From the NCBI GenBank assembly GCA_905221605.1, contig CAJNDS010001302.1:184001-248000 (forward strand): a DNA stretch of 64,000 bases. The letters are read 5' to 3'. This document shows positions 54,166 to 63,495 of the stretch, in pieces (the first letter of the stretch is position 1; every line of letters starts with the position of its first letter). The notes below the pieces were generated by a model. That model was not told the origin of the DNA. It searched no databases and worked only from the letters and a program-made list of their open reading frames with translations. The stretch comes from Symbiodinium natans (Eukaryota; Sar; Dinophyceae; Suessiales; Symbiodiniaceae). The translations under genes were made by a program, and so were the position numbers.

Positions 54166-57100
54166 TCACTTCTTCTCCAGGGCCTCCACACGAACCTGGA
54201 GCCCCTGGCAGACACCCCACAAAACGCAGCACATGCGGTTGTAGTCAAGAGTGGTGAGCTCTCCCAGCTCCTCATCCACGAGCTTGCCGCACAGCGCCTG
54301 GCCCACGGGCCCCGTCTCCTGCACTTCATTCGCAATGAAGCCAACCGTGCGCTTCTGGCTGCCCTGGGTCCGCCGGTACCACTTGGGCGCCACGGCGTCG
54401 AACAGCTCCTGCAGCTCCTCGAGCCCCGCGGGCTCCACGCTGTGCTTCAGCTTCTCGTCCGAGAGGTTCTGGAAGCCGTAGTTCACGATCACCTCCCCGT
54501 CGTTGACCCCGCCCGTGTTCGATTCCACGATGAGGTTGGCCGGCCCGGCCGAGGAGGTGCGGAAGAAGATGGCCTGGTTCGGCGCGAACAGCTGCACGCC
54601 GCCCGCGGAAGCAGCCTCCAGTTCCCCTTCGCCCGAACCGCACTCCAGACGCAGCTTTGCGTTGCCGACGGGCGCGAGGTTGACGACCTCCGCCGTCACG
54701 TCCCCGCTGTTGACGGTGGCCACGACCCGCAGGTCCCCCTGCGCCTGCACGCCCGTGCTGCCGCCAATGAGCTCCAGGTAGGCCGGGCTCGAAACGATGC
54801 CGTTGTCGGCCCGAATCGCACTGGCGGTGTAGAGCACCGAGTTGAGGTAGGTCCCCTGCGTGCCGCCCGTCAATGTGAGGTAGTCGTCTGTGGGCCTCGC
54901 CCGCACCGTGGGCGCCTGCAGCTCCGTGCTGAGCTCCACGCTTCCCGAGGTTAGCGTGCCCTGCACGTCCAGTGCGCCGTTGACGACGGTGCCCCCGGAG
55001 CCTCCGGTAATGGTGAGCTCCGTGTCCTGGACCCGCGTGGAGATGGCGTTGGTCACCAGCCCCGTGGCCGTGCCCGTGGCGTCGTCGATGTAGAGCTCCG
55101 TGTCCACTCGTAGCCTCGGGGCTATCGAGTGCACCTCCGCCGTGGCAAAGGTGCAGAGGCTCTGGTCCGCCTGGTCCGTCACCCTGACAGACACGGTGCC
55201 CGCCTTCAGGTTAAGAAATTGATTGGTCGGAAGCAGGGGCTCCACGGTGTCCGCCTGGATGCTGCCGGCCGTGGCGATGCCCAGGCTGCTGTCCGCGAAG
55301 ATTCGGCCCATGGTCAGCATGTTGACGCCCGTCTTGAGGCTGAACTGGCTCGAGGACAGGTCGGCCACGGCGGCCCCGTTGGAAGCCTCGAACTCGATGC
55401 CCAGGTTGCCGCCCCGCAGCGTCAAGAAATCCGCTCCGTTGGCCCTCACGTCATTGACCAGCAGGGGATCCGAGGGCGGCGCACCCGCCAGCGCATAGCG
55501 GGCGTCGCTTTCGGCCTTGCTGTAGCAGTCACATGTAAGCTGCACCGTGGCGGAGTTGCCCAGGATCAGGTTCGCTCCCAGGGGTGCCTGGGGCAGCAGC
55601 GCCCTTATCATTCTTGGCGTGAAGTTGTCGAGCACCATAGGAATGATGCCCCCACCCCCCGCGTTGCCGTTGACCACATGGTACCTGGAGTCCAGGGGCG
55701 TGAAGTCGCTGTTGGAGAAGTACCTCCCATCACTTTCGCTTTTGCTGTCGCAGTCACACGTAAGCTGCACCGTGGCGGAGTTGCCCAGGATCAGGTTCGC
55801 TCCCAGGGGTGCCTGGGGCAGCAGCGCCCTTATCATTCTGGGCGTGAAGTTGTCGAGGACCATAGGGATGATGCCTCCGCCTCCGGCGTTGCCGTTGACG
55901 GGATGATACCGGGCGTCGCCCTGCGCTTCGGTGAGGAGCCCAGAGGAGCTGATCTGGCTGGCGATCTCCGCCGAGGTTTCGCCCTGGTCCCAGTAGTTGG
56001 TCAGCTCCGAAGCAATGGAGCTGTCGATGTCGGCCTGCGTGGCGTACTGCGAAACGTTCAGGGCGTCCACGGCGCTCGATATCTGCGCGTTCACCTCGGC
56101 CTGCGTGTACGTCTGGCTCTGGTCGTAGGCCTGGCACTCGATCTGCAGCGTGTTGCCCGAGTTCTGGAGGCTGGCCACCAGGGGCCCGGCGAAGTGCAGG
56201 TTCCGCAGGGCCTGCCCCGTCAGCAGCTCCCAGGTGGTGTTCCCGCTCCAGGCGGGCGCATTGGAAACAGCTGCGCCCGTAATGAGGGCGTCCACTTGCG
56301 CGGAGTCGTAGTAGGATGCGAGCGCTATAGCGATCTCGTTCAGGATGGGCTGCTGAAGCCCGGTCCACGGCACGTATGCACTCAAGTCGATGCCGCCCAC
56401 AGCCGCGGCAATCGCGGCATCCATCTGCGTGGTGGTGCTGTACGGAACCAGAGCTGCAGTGATGGCTCCATTGGTTTCGCTGCTTGTGTAGTAGCTGCCC
56501 AGGGTGGCCAGCACCCAGGACTCGCTGGCCAGGGGCGCCAGAAGAGCATTGACCTCCGCCTGCGTGTACGCATCGCAGGCCAGGCTCAGCGTGAAGTTGT
56601 CGTTCTCGAGGGAGACGCTCAGGGGAGCGTTGAAGTGCCAGTTCCTAATTGTGTTCGTTCCGACCAGCAGATCCCAGGTCGTCTGCCCGGACCACGCCTG
56701 GGCGTTGGCGAGGTTCGTGCCGCCGCCCGTGGTGAGTGCCGCCAGGGCTGCTGTGAGCGCATCGATGGCGGACTGCAGGCTCGTTTCGGAAGCCGAGAGG
56801 TCCGCCGCCGTCGCAAAGGGCCCCGCACCTTGCAGCGCCAGGATCTCCGCGTCGTGCCCATCCAGGCGCACATCTCGCACGGCCAGCAAGCTGTTGAGCC
56901 CCGCGGTGTCCGTGTACCCCGCGAGTGCGGTGGCAAGCGCTGCAGCCACGTCGGCAGCCGACTGGAAGCCCGCGGCTTGCAGCACCGCCAGGGCCGCCTC
57001 GGCGGCGTCGAGTCTCCCGTCGCGGAGGGCGAGGGCGGCGTCCAAGGCCGCCTGTTGAACGTACGCGAGGAGGGCCGTGGCGATGAGCTGCGAGACGTCC

Positions 57101-57750
57101 GCGGGTGTGGTGCGCAGGGCCACTGTGCTGCTGAGGTCGGTGGTGGTTGGCCGGTCCAAAAGAGCCGTCGCTATTTTCTGGTCGACGTCCGCGGCTGTTT
57201 GCCGGGCCGCCACGTCGAGGGCCAGCTGGTCCTGCGTGCTCTTCAGCCCATAGGTGCTCGCGACCTGCGCGAGCACTGCATTGTCGGCGCTGGTGATGGC
57301 ACTGTTCATGGAAGCGTTAGTGGGATGGTTGGCTAGCTTGAGGTCCACGGAGGCGGGCGTGCTCTTGGAGTTCACGTCCAGCTGCAGCGCGTCGAGGGCG
57401 CTTTGGTTCGCTTTCCCCGCCAGACCCGTGGTGAGGCTGGTGCTGAGAGTGGTTATGGAAGAAGCGTTGCCGGCGATGAGGCCCTCGGCGGCTGCCAAGT
57501 CAGCTGCCAAAGCGTAAGGGGTCAAATCGGGCGGTGCCGGGATGGCTGCCACCTGGGCCTGCAGTGCCGCGACGGCGGACGAGTTGGTCCCGATGGATGC
57601 GGTGTTGGCAGCGGTGTCTGTGAGGGGTGTGTAGGCCGTGAGGACCGTTGCGAGCTGCCCCGCAGAGATCCCCTGCATCTCGATGGTGGTGATGGGGGTC
57701 TGGCCATCGTTGAGGATGTTGCCGGTGATGGTCGACTCAAAAAGACTCAT
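54166..57750 (-). CDS. giant fibre protein with S74 intramolecular chaperone
   Basis: 1194 residues, ATG at 57750. The N-terminal ~330 residues are Ala/Ser/Thr-rich helical repeats (VAALQAQVAAIPAP; DVNSKSTPASVDLKL) suited to a trimeric coiled coil. A duplicated ~60-residue unit follows: NAGGGGIIPMVLDNFTPRMI occurs twice, coded at about 55860-55900 and 55630-55670. Beta-rich repeats fill the rest. The end is a peptidase S74 / endosialidase chaperone: NLSDEKLKHSV with the cleavage serine at 1097, GFIANEVQ, TTLDYNRM and a final coiled-coil VRVEALEKK. Known S74 domains trimerise fibres and cut themselves off. A long antisense ORF over this gene is a shadow. The frame is intact over 3.6 kb. Confidence 0.85.
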   Translation of the reverse strand: MSLFESTITGNILNDGQTPITTIEMQGISAGQLATVLTAYTPLTDTAANTASIGTNSSAVAALQAQVAAIPAPPDLTPYALAADLAAAEGLIAGNASSITTLSTSLTTGLAGKANQSALDALQLDVNSKSTPASVDLKLANHPTNASMNSAITSADNAVLAQVASTYGLKSTQDQLALDVAARQTAADVDQKIATALLDRPTTTDLSSTVALRTTPADVSQLIATALLAYVQQAALDAALALRDGRLDAAEAALAVLQAAGFQSAADVAAALATALAGYTDTAGLNSLLAVRDVRLDGHDAEILALQGAGPFATAADLSASETSLQSAIDALTAALAALTTGGGTNLANAQAWSGQTTWDLLVGTNTIRNWHFNAPLSVSLENDNFTLSLACDAYTQAEVNALLAPLASESWVLATLGSYYTSSETNGAITAALVPYSTTTQMDAAIAAAVGGIDLSAYVPWTGLQQPILNEIAIALASYYDSAQVDALITGAAVSNAPAWSGNTTWELLTGQALRNLHFAGPLVASLQNSGNTLQIECQAYDQSQTYTQAEVNAQISSAVDALNVSQYATQADIDSSIASELTNYWDQGETSAEIASQISSSGLLTEAQGDARYHPVNGNAGGGGIIPMVLDNFTPRMIRALLPQAPLGANLILGNSATVQLTCDCDSKSESDGRYFSNSDFTPLDSRYHVVNGNAGGGGIIPMVLDNFTPRMIRALLPQAPLGANLILGNSATVQLTCDCYSKAESDARYALAGAPPSDPLLVNDVRANGADFLTLRGGNLGIEFEASNGAAVADLSSSQFSLKTGVNMLTMGRIFADSSLGIATAGSIQADTVEPLLPTNQFLNLKAGTVSVRVTDQADQSLCTFATAEVHSIAPRLRVDTELYIDDATGTATGLVTNAISTRVQDTELTITGGSGGTVVNGALDVQGTLTSGSVELSTELQAPTVRARPTDDYLTLTGGTQGTYLNSVLYTASAIRADNGIVSSPAYLELIGGSTGVQAQGDLRVVATVNSGDVTAEVVNLAPVGNAKLRLECGSGEGELEAASAGGVQLFAPNQAIFFRTSSAGPANLIVESNTGGVNDGEVIVNYGFQNLSDEKLKHSVEPAGLEELQELFDAVAPKWYRRTQGSQKRTVGFIANEVQETGPVGQALCGKLVDEELGELTTLDYNRMCCVLWGVCQGLQVRVEALEKK

Positions 57751-57756
57751 GTTTTA

Positions 57757-58940
57757 CTAGTCGAGGGAACTGACCCCAGCTCCTGAGAGCGTCACGAGCT
57801 GGTAGGAGAGCATGTGCACGAAGCACTGGTCCACGCGCTCCGCCTCCATGTTGCTGAAGCTGAAGCGACAGAGGTCGCCGGAGCGGGTCGAGATGCCCGA
57901 GAGCGGATGCTTGGGCACTCGTTCCACCGGGAAGGCCGCGATGAACTGCGTGTTCCCGTAGAGGTTGTCCCGGATGCGCATGTTGCGAAGCTTGGAGTCA
58001 TAGGTGCCCGCATCTCCAAAAAGTGGTGCCATTCGGCGATGCTCTCGTTGGCCGTCCTAGGATATTGCAACGCACCCAGCTGCAGCTGGCCCTTGAGGTT
58101 CCGATTCGCATTCGCTCCAGTGGTCTTGTTGAACGTCACAAAGGCGCCGAGCAATTTCGTAAATGCCCGTGCTATTGTAATATTGTAGCTGGTGGACCCT
58201 GCGGGGATGCTGGAGAGCTGCGTGTGCATCGTCGGGAAGCTGAAAACCAGGCTGCGGCCGCTGGTCATGATCCTCTGGAAGCTCTCGCGAAGGGCGGAGT
58301 CGAGGGTCACCTGGGAGGCGTAGAGCTTCACGTTCTCGATGGTGTACTCCTGGCTCCCGCTGACGTTGCGGGCCCCGTCGGTGGGGTCGCAGAAGGTGAT
58401 TTGAAGAACAAGGCCGAGCTCGGGGGGCAACATTTTGCCGCAGTTGAAGATCCCGATGAGGTGCGGGCTCATGAGCACGGTGCGGGAGCCCGAGGCCGGG
58501 ATCTCCTCGGCGTGGCCCCCGCCGTCCGCCAGGAAGCCCTGGATGTGCCGGTTCAGCCACCACTCCTCGTTCTTCAGGAGGCTGTAGAGGTACGAGCAGC
58601 GGTTGTAATAGGAGATGTCCTCGATGCGAGTGCCGTTCGCGAAGACCTCGATGCGGTCGATGAGACAGCTCGGGTCCGGCGAGGCGAGCTGCAGCGTCGC
58701 CGTGGTGGAGGTGTTGCGCACCGTGAAGCCGAGCTTGACGCTCTCGCCGTCCACGAAGTCCATGCCGCTGGTCAGCGGGATGCGGCACACGCGGCTCGTG
58801 GTCGGCGTGAAGACGCTCAGGGAGCTCGGGTAGTACTGGACGTCTTTGCGGCTCTGCACATAGTTAACGTTGGAGGTCTCCAACCGAAACGACAAAGACT
58901 GGACCAGCTCATCATTTACGGCAGCAGTTACCTGCTCCAT
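57757..58940 (-). pseudogene. major capsid protein, double-jelly-roll type, one frame break
   Basis: ATG at 58940, 23 bases after the upstream gene. About 394 residues are expected. Strands consistent with a jelly roll include SGMDFVDGESVKLGFTVRNT, SCLIDRIEVFANGTRIEDI, LIGIFNCGKMLPPELGLVLQ and YTIENVKLYASQVTL. The LIGIF..LPPELGL stretch resembles Polinton-like-virus capsid proteins. At a TTTTT run near 58020 the frame breaks: after SIAEWHHF the sense continues one frame over (GDAGTYDSKLRNMRIRDN) to the stop at 57757. One missing base explains it. It may be a real mutation or an assembly error. Capsid assignment is by pattern and neighbours, not by search. Confidence 0.72.
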
Positions 58941-58963
58941 ACTGTTTACTTGTAGCGAAAGAT

Positions 58964-60285
58964 TCACGCGGCCTCCGGCTCGCTCGCGCTTCGAAGCGCC
59001 TCGAACGATGGGGGCGGTGCGGCGCGGGACGGCCTCTGCATGCGAGGCCCGCGGGAGGACTCGCTGCCCGAGGACTGCGCCAAGGGAGCGGGGTTCAAGC
59101 CCGTGGGGAAGCGCGTGGGCCTCGCGGGGCGAGCCTGCACTCGCGGGGGCGGCTGGGCCCGCGGCTCCGATTCGCTGTCGGTGTCCATGCGGTAAAACTG
59201 CGGGCGTTGCCGTGAGGCCTGTGGCTCCCGGAGCTGGAAGTGCTGCTCCGCCCCAAACTCCTGCATCCCATTCAAGGTCTGGATGTCGGGGGCCGAGCTG
59301 GGTCGGGAGGCGTCCGTGTCGGTTCCTCCGCCTCCACCCCAGCCCAAAAGGTGCTCTGCCGCCACCATGCCGCCGTGCAGTGCCCATGCGGTTCCCACGA
59401 GTGCGGCCGCCCCGCCTGCCACAGCCAAGCCCCCCGCCGCTGCTCCCATGCCCGCAGCGGTGCCCAATGCTGCCTCGCCAAACAGCGCAAGCGCGCCCGG
59501 ACCCGCTGCGGCCTCTGCAGCACCTGCCGCTTCTGCAGCCCCCGCAGCCATTTCTGCTGTGGAAGCGAAGCCCTCGGTCGCCTCCGCCTCGGCCACCTGC
59601 TCGCTCATGAACTGCTCGATGTCTCGGGCTGCCGCCCTCTCCACCTCCTGGGCTCGCTGTCCCGCCCGCTCCAGAAGCGGCTCCACTTCACTTGGCCGGC
59701 CGATGATTTGGGGTGGAGCTACTTCGTCGGGCGGGGGCGCGAGGCCCTCGGGCGTGCGCGGAATGCGTAGGTTCCGGTCGATCCAGTTCCTTCCCCTGCG
59801 CGCTGCATTGCAAAGGTCTTGTCCGTGCCCCGCAATGGCAGAGGCAGAGCCCGCCAGTCCAGCTGCAGCTCCCGCCCCGCAGCGGCTTCAGCCTGCTGCA
59901 TCCGGCTGAGGAAGCTTGGCGGTGCTGGGGGCTGAAACCCGTCGTTTCTTAGAGCCTGCCCGGGGTCCACGGCCCCAAAATCCGGTTCGCTGTCCATGTC
60001 AAAGGGCCGTGGGCGCAAAAAATCCCGGCGGGGGAAGGGCACTCCATCGTAGCCCTCGTTGGCATCCTCGTAGGCTGCTGCAGGGTTCACGGTCGTGTGG
60101 GGCAGCGGGGCTGGCTCGGGCTCGGAGCTCTGGGGATAGTCGTCCAGCCAGAAGTGGCTGGAAGTCAGGATGCTGGCATTGCGGTTTGGGAGGTCGATGG
60201 GCAAGGGCTCGCCCTCAGCGATGTAGCCCAGGACCTGTGAGTATGACGGCCGTACGCGGAAGCCGTGCGCACGCCGCTCCTCCAT
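58964..60285 (-). pseudogene. minor virion protein (membrane-insertion or minor capsid type), frame broken by a 5-bp duplication
   Basis: ATG at 60285 (MEERRAHGFRVRPSYSQVLG), four bases after the preceding stop. The N-terminal half is Pro-rich. The frame breaks at about 59870-59880, where GCGGG is doubled relative to the relic copy at 52190. Downstream the sense continues AGSASAIAGHGQDLCNAARR, an acidic helix (DIEQFMSEQVAEAEATEGF), and then a long Gly/Ala hydrophobic segment (LGTAAGMGAAAGGLAVAGGA) that could cross or penetrate a membrane. The C-terminus is Arg/Pro-rich. Without the duplication it would be 438 residues. Its place just before the capsid gene suggests a virion role; the family is not recognised. 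Confidence 0.6.
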
Positions 60286-60289
60286 GTCT

Positions 60290-60622
60290 TTACATGAGGC
60301 CGCCATAAACCGCAGAGTCGCTAGTGTTGCGCCCGGCAGCCACATCGCGGGCCACGCGACGCACGCCCGCCCGCTCGGCGGGGGCCCACCTCAACTGGGG
60401 GATCCTCCTGTTAACGGCGTCGACTGCACGCCCCACTTCATCCGTATAGGCCTCGCCTTCCTGGCGCTGCCGCCGGTTGGCCAGCCACTCGTTGAAGGCC
60501 CGAGCATCGATCAATTGCTGCTGCCGCTTGTAGAGCAGCGGCGTCAAGTTGTAGCTGGGATACTGCTTGTGAAACGCCCGCAGCATCGCGGCCTCATTGC
60601 GCCGCTCGGGGAAGGGCATCAT
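60290..60622 (-). CDS. small unrecognised protein in the virion gene cluster
   Basis: 110 residues, MMPFPERRNEAAMLRAFHKQ, helical and basic (NEWLANRRQRQEGEAYTDEV). The start lies six bases after the stop of the AT-hook gene. No family known to me. Tight packing within the virion gene row supports that it is real. Confidence 0.6.
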   Translation of the reverse strand: MMPFPERRNEAAMLRAFHKQYPSYNLTPLLYKRQQQLIDARAFNEWLANRRQRQEGEAYTDEVGRAVDAVNRRIPQLRWAPAERAGVRRVARDVAAGRNTSDSAVYGGLM

Positions 60623-60628
60623 CTCTTT

Positions 60629-61036
60629 TTACAAGTCCATTGTGTTTGCGAGCAGGAGCTCATGGAAGCGGTCGGCTCGCGAGAGCTGCCGGGCGCGGCG
60701 AGCCTCCGAGGGCGTCATACGCACGGGTTGCTGGGGCTCAGGCGGGGGCTCTTGTGCTCGCTCCTGGTGGGGCTCTTGCTGCGGCTCCGGTGTCGGCGAC
60801 TCAGCATGCTTCGGAAGCTCCGCCACGGCCACAGTCGGGGGCGGCTTTGGCTTGTTCTTCGAACCTGGCGGTCGCCCTCGCCGTTTGGGTTGGGGCGCTT
60901 CCTGAGGAACCTCGGTCGGCGGCTCGGCCACCGCGGCAGGCTCGGCAGGCTCGGGAGGCTCGGCCACCACCGGCTGCGCGGGAGGCTCGGCCACGGCGGG
61001 CTCGGTGGCCACAGGAGCGGGTTCATCCTCAGCCAT
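60629..61036 (-). CDS. AT-hook-containing Pro/Glu-rich protein
   Basis: 135 residues from the ATG at 61036 (AAAATGGCTG). The N-terminal half is repetitive Pro/Ala/Glu. One AT-hook core, KRRGRPPGSKNKPK, lies near residue 52, and a basic helix follows (TPSEARRARQLSRADRFHEL). An AT-hook binds the minor groove of AT-rich DNA, so a role in packing or binding the element's DNA is possible. It follows the penton-like gene after a poly-A/T-rich gap. Confidence 0.65.
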   Translation of the reverse strand: MAEDEPAPVATEPAVAEPPAQPVVAEPPEPAEPAAVAEPPTEVPQEAPQPKRRGRPPGSKNKPKPPPTVAVAELPKHAESPTPEPQQEPHQERAQEPPPEPQQPVRMTPSEARRARQLSRADRFHELLLANTMDL

Positions 61037-61057
61037 TTTCTTTTCCAATTATTTTTT

Positions 61058-62031
61058 TTATCGTTCGGTGTCGAGGAAAACCACAAAGGAAATGCTGGTG
61101 CCTCGAGTGTTCACGATGTTGCCCTGGTAGTCGGTGAGCTTGAAGCGCAACTGACGAGGGTTATGGGCCCGTGCAGCTGAACCCAGTGCCCCTCTGACGT
61201 CTCGGTCTCCATGACGTGGCCCACACCTTTCGAAACGACGATCTTGCAGAGGATGTCGTGCCCCAACGGGCCCACCGTCGTCTCCCCGTTGGCCAGTGTT
61301 GGGCACCTGAGGTACAGTTCTGAGAACGGATTCATCGTCACAAAGACGAAGCGCTGCACAGAGCCTGTGAGGTAGCTGGGGCCGAGGAGGTGGTTGATGG
61401 ACAGGGGCTTGCTGGGCGAGGCGCCCGGCGGGTAGGGGGCCGTGCCTGGGAAGCGTTGCCGGAGCTCGGCATCGTTGAGGATGAGGCGCACGCCGTCGTA
61501 GGTCACGTCGAGCTCATTTGTCTCGGCGGTGTAGCTGGCGGAAGCGAAGTTGCTGCTGATCCACGCAGCCAATCGCGGCCCTGTGTACGCCCCCACCGGG
61601 AGCTCCGCGTAATGCAGGGTGCCGGCGACCGTGTCCTCCCAGTACAAGAACGTCCCGCGGTCCGTGCTCAAAAAGGCGTCAGCAACGCGGACCTTGTACA
61701 CCGCAAGTTTGGCGCCGGATTGAATGTGCACACTCTCACCGATGTCGAAGGAGAAGCTGCTGTCCGTGCCCTCCGCGCGGAGGCGCGAGTCCACGTAGAT
61801 ACTCGTCATGCCCTTTTTAGAACGGCGCCTGAAAAACCGGGTGGGCCGCGCCGAGAACTCGCTGGCGTTGGAGCCATCGGAGGTTTGCCGGGGCCTGTCT
61901 GGTGGGGGCCAGTGGCTGGGGTCGTAGATGCCCTGCGTGCTGGTGCAGCACCTTATGTTGCTGCACTCACTTTCGCACATCGGGCCTCCCCCCAACAACT
62001 TGGCCGCCATCTGGCTCAGGAGCGTCCCCAT
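61058..62031 (-). pseudogene. penton-like / minor capsid jelly-roll protein, one frame break
   Basis: The ATG at 62031 overlaps the end of the ATPase gene by 65 bases; a second good start, MTSIYVDSRLRAEGTDSSF, is at 61808. About 324 residues are expected from the first. Typical beta features are SSFSFDIGESVHIQSGAKLA, an AVYKVRVADAFLST strand, LPVGAYTGPRLAAWI, and near the end LRFKLTDYQGNIVNTRGTSI. The G-x-Y-T-x-x-x-L-A-x-x-I pattern and the final D-x-x-G-N strand are seen in penton or minor capsid proteins of Polinton-like viruses. The frame breaks at about 61165 (CACGGGCCC): one missing base puts the last ~35 codons in another frame. Confidence 0.6.
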
Positions 62032-62773
62032 TTAGCAAGAACTTCCGGTCGAAGCGCACCCAAAACATGTCTTCCTTGGGCGCGCGGAGGTTAACGAACC
62101 AGAAGCTGTAGGGCTCCCTGGTGGCCTCCTCGTACATGGCGTAGAGGGTTTCTTTCGGGAGCATGGCGCTCAGCTCCTCCACCAAGGCATCCAGCTCCAG
62201 TTGGTTTCGCAACCGGAAGACGCAGTAGAACATCACGTTGACCCGCACGGCGGAGCTCATAAGACGCAGCTTCTGGGTCGAGACCCAGGTGTTGATGCAA
62301 AAATGTCTGCCCCTGATGAACAGAGTGTCCAAAACGCCATCTCCCGTCTTGCGGTGCACAGCTGGATTATCGGCATGATCATCCAAAACTACCAAGACCG
62401 AGTACAGTTTTTTGAGGCCCAGCTCCTTGCTCTTCTGGGTGATGCGCTTCTGGTCCGCGATGATCTTCCGCAGCGCCCCCTCGTCCCAATCCTCCCACCA
62501 GCACTGCTCCCGGTCCGTATTCACGCCCAGCTCGTCTCGGATGTAATCCTTGACAGGCTGCCAGGCAGAGTCGACCTCCACCGAGGGCGAGAAGATATAG
62601 ATGCGCTCGAAGCAGCCCCGGTATTGCTCCAAAATCATGCTCACAAGGAGTACCGTCTTTCCGCTTGCAGATGGAGCGCACAAAATACCGTTGGCGGGGG
62701 GCTTGCAAACCACGGGGTCAGGCGGCTGCTTGACGGAGTACTCAGGCGTCTTGAAGAGACGCACCTTGCCCAT
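61967..62773 (-). CDS. A32-type DNA-packaging ATPase
   Basis: 268 residues, ATG at 62773 in TTAAATGGG. Walker A is CAPSASGKT at residues 32-40, Walker B is VLVVLDDHAD at 126-135, then IRGRHFCINTWVSTQ (153-167) provides the arginine and the STQ sensor characteristic of FtsK/HerA-type A32 packaging ATPases. Length and motif spacing fit the family. It would pump the element's DNA into capsids. The frame is intact. It overlaps the 3' end of the methyltransferase gene by about 30 bases. Confidence 0.9.
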   Translation of the reverse strand: MGKVRLFKTPEYSVKQPPDPVVCKPPANGILCAPSASGKTVLLVSMILEQYRGCFERIYIFSPSVEVDSAWQPVKDYIRDELGVNTDREQCWWEDWDEGALRKIIADQKRITQKSKELGLKKLYSVLVVLDDHADNPAVHRKTGDGVLDTLFIRGRHFCINTWVSTQKLRLMSSAVRVNVMFYCVFRLRNQLELDALVEELSAMLPKETLYAMYEEATREPYSFWFVNLRAPKEDMFWVRFDRKFLLNGDAPEPDGGQVVGGRPDVRK

Positions 62774-63379
62774 TTAACCCAAGTGTTGCGCTCGCGGCGA
62801 TCTCGTCGCACAGCGCAGGCGGGATGGAGTAGAGCTGGTCCCGCGAGTTGCTCCCCTGCCGCCCCTTGGTGGGCCCTCGCTGCGCGGCCTCGGGGTGCCG
62901 AGTTCCTTGGAAGGCCTCGCAGCGGTCGCCCTTGCGGCAGGGCCCCTGGGAGGGGGTCCAGGGCAAGTTGTGCCAGATGGCCGTGGGCTTCTTGTAGCGG
63001 AAGCCGTACTTGCAGTACGTGACCCGGTCCATGTGCAGCCCTTGCATGTAGGGGCGGGTTTTGAGGCGCCCGGTGCTCGGGTTTTCGATGGCCCACCACC
63101 GAGGCTTGAGGTAGTCTATGACCTCCAGGGTCTTGAGCACCAGGGCATCTCCGAGCGGCAGGTTGCGGGGGCGCTTCTTGAGTGCGATGCTGAACTCGGT
63201 GCAGCAGGGCGAGGCCCACACTGCGTCGGCTCGAAGGCCTTGTAGTCCCATTGCAGGATGTCGGAGCAGATGGTTGGGCTGGCTTTTGGGTTGCTGTCAA
63301 GACTCGTTACCTCCCAGCCACGGGCCGCGAAGGCACGTCCGACCGACCCCGTGCCGCTGAAGAGTTCCAGGAGTCTCAT
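62742..63379 (-). pseudogene. C5-cytosine-methyltransferase-like protein, one frame break
   Basis: ATG at 63379 (ACAAATGAG). MRLLELFSGTGSVGRAFAAR is the SAM-binding motif I, then VTSLDSNP (motif II-like) and CSDILQWDY. The frame breaks at about 63228 by one base, after which VWASPCCTEFS (PC motif, catalytic cysteine) and WWAIENPSTG (ENP in place of ENV) follow, ending with RDQLYSIPPALCDEI. About 212 residues are expected. The compact form, with no clear target-recognition domain, is familiar from viral and algal DNA methyltransferase-like proteins. The retrotransposon Pol at 28169 has a distantly similar domain. Confidence 0.72.
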
Positions 63380-63495
63380 TTGTTGAAGGAAAAGAAAAGG
63401 CCCACAGGACCAGCAAGCATGCCAGGGCCACCACGCACTCCGCGGTGGCGACGGTGGCCGGCATTTTTTTTCTTGTCGTGAAAAAAGAAGGAGCG
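63380..63495. promoter_or_regulatory. divergent intergenic region of element 2
   Basis: 116 bp between the leftward row of ten genes and the rightward gene. It contains a T-rich stretch (cattttttttcttg) and an A-rich stretch (gaaaaaagaag) about 8 bases apart, forming a short imperfect inverted repeat. It is the only divergent gap seen in element 2, so likely promoters for both directions lie here; no defined motif. Confidence 0.45.

Noticed and set aside
55129-57336. 735-codon plus-strand ORF with Arg/Gly/Val-rich protein
   Set aside because: Lies wholly antisense to the fibre gene, which has real domains. Its composition is that of a GC-rich shadow frame.
58023-58955. 310-codon plus-strand ORF
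   Set aside because: Antisense shadow of the capsid gene.
57792-59387. 531-codon ORF as the full capsid protein
   Set aside because: Its first ~140 codons overlap the minor virion gene in another frame and its last ~80 codons follow the frame break; the real gene is 58940 to 57757.
60284-61180. 298-codon plus-strand ORF rich in Gly/Leu/Arg
   Set aside because: Antisense shadow of the AT-hook and neighbouring genes; no domain.
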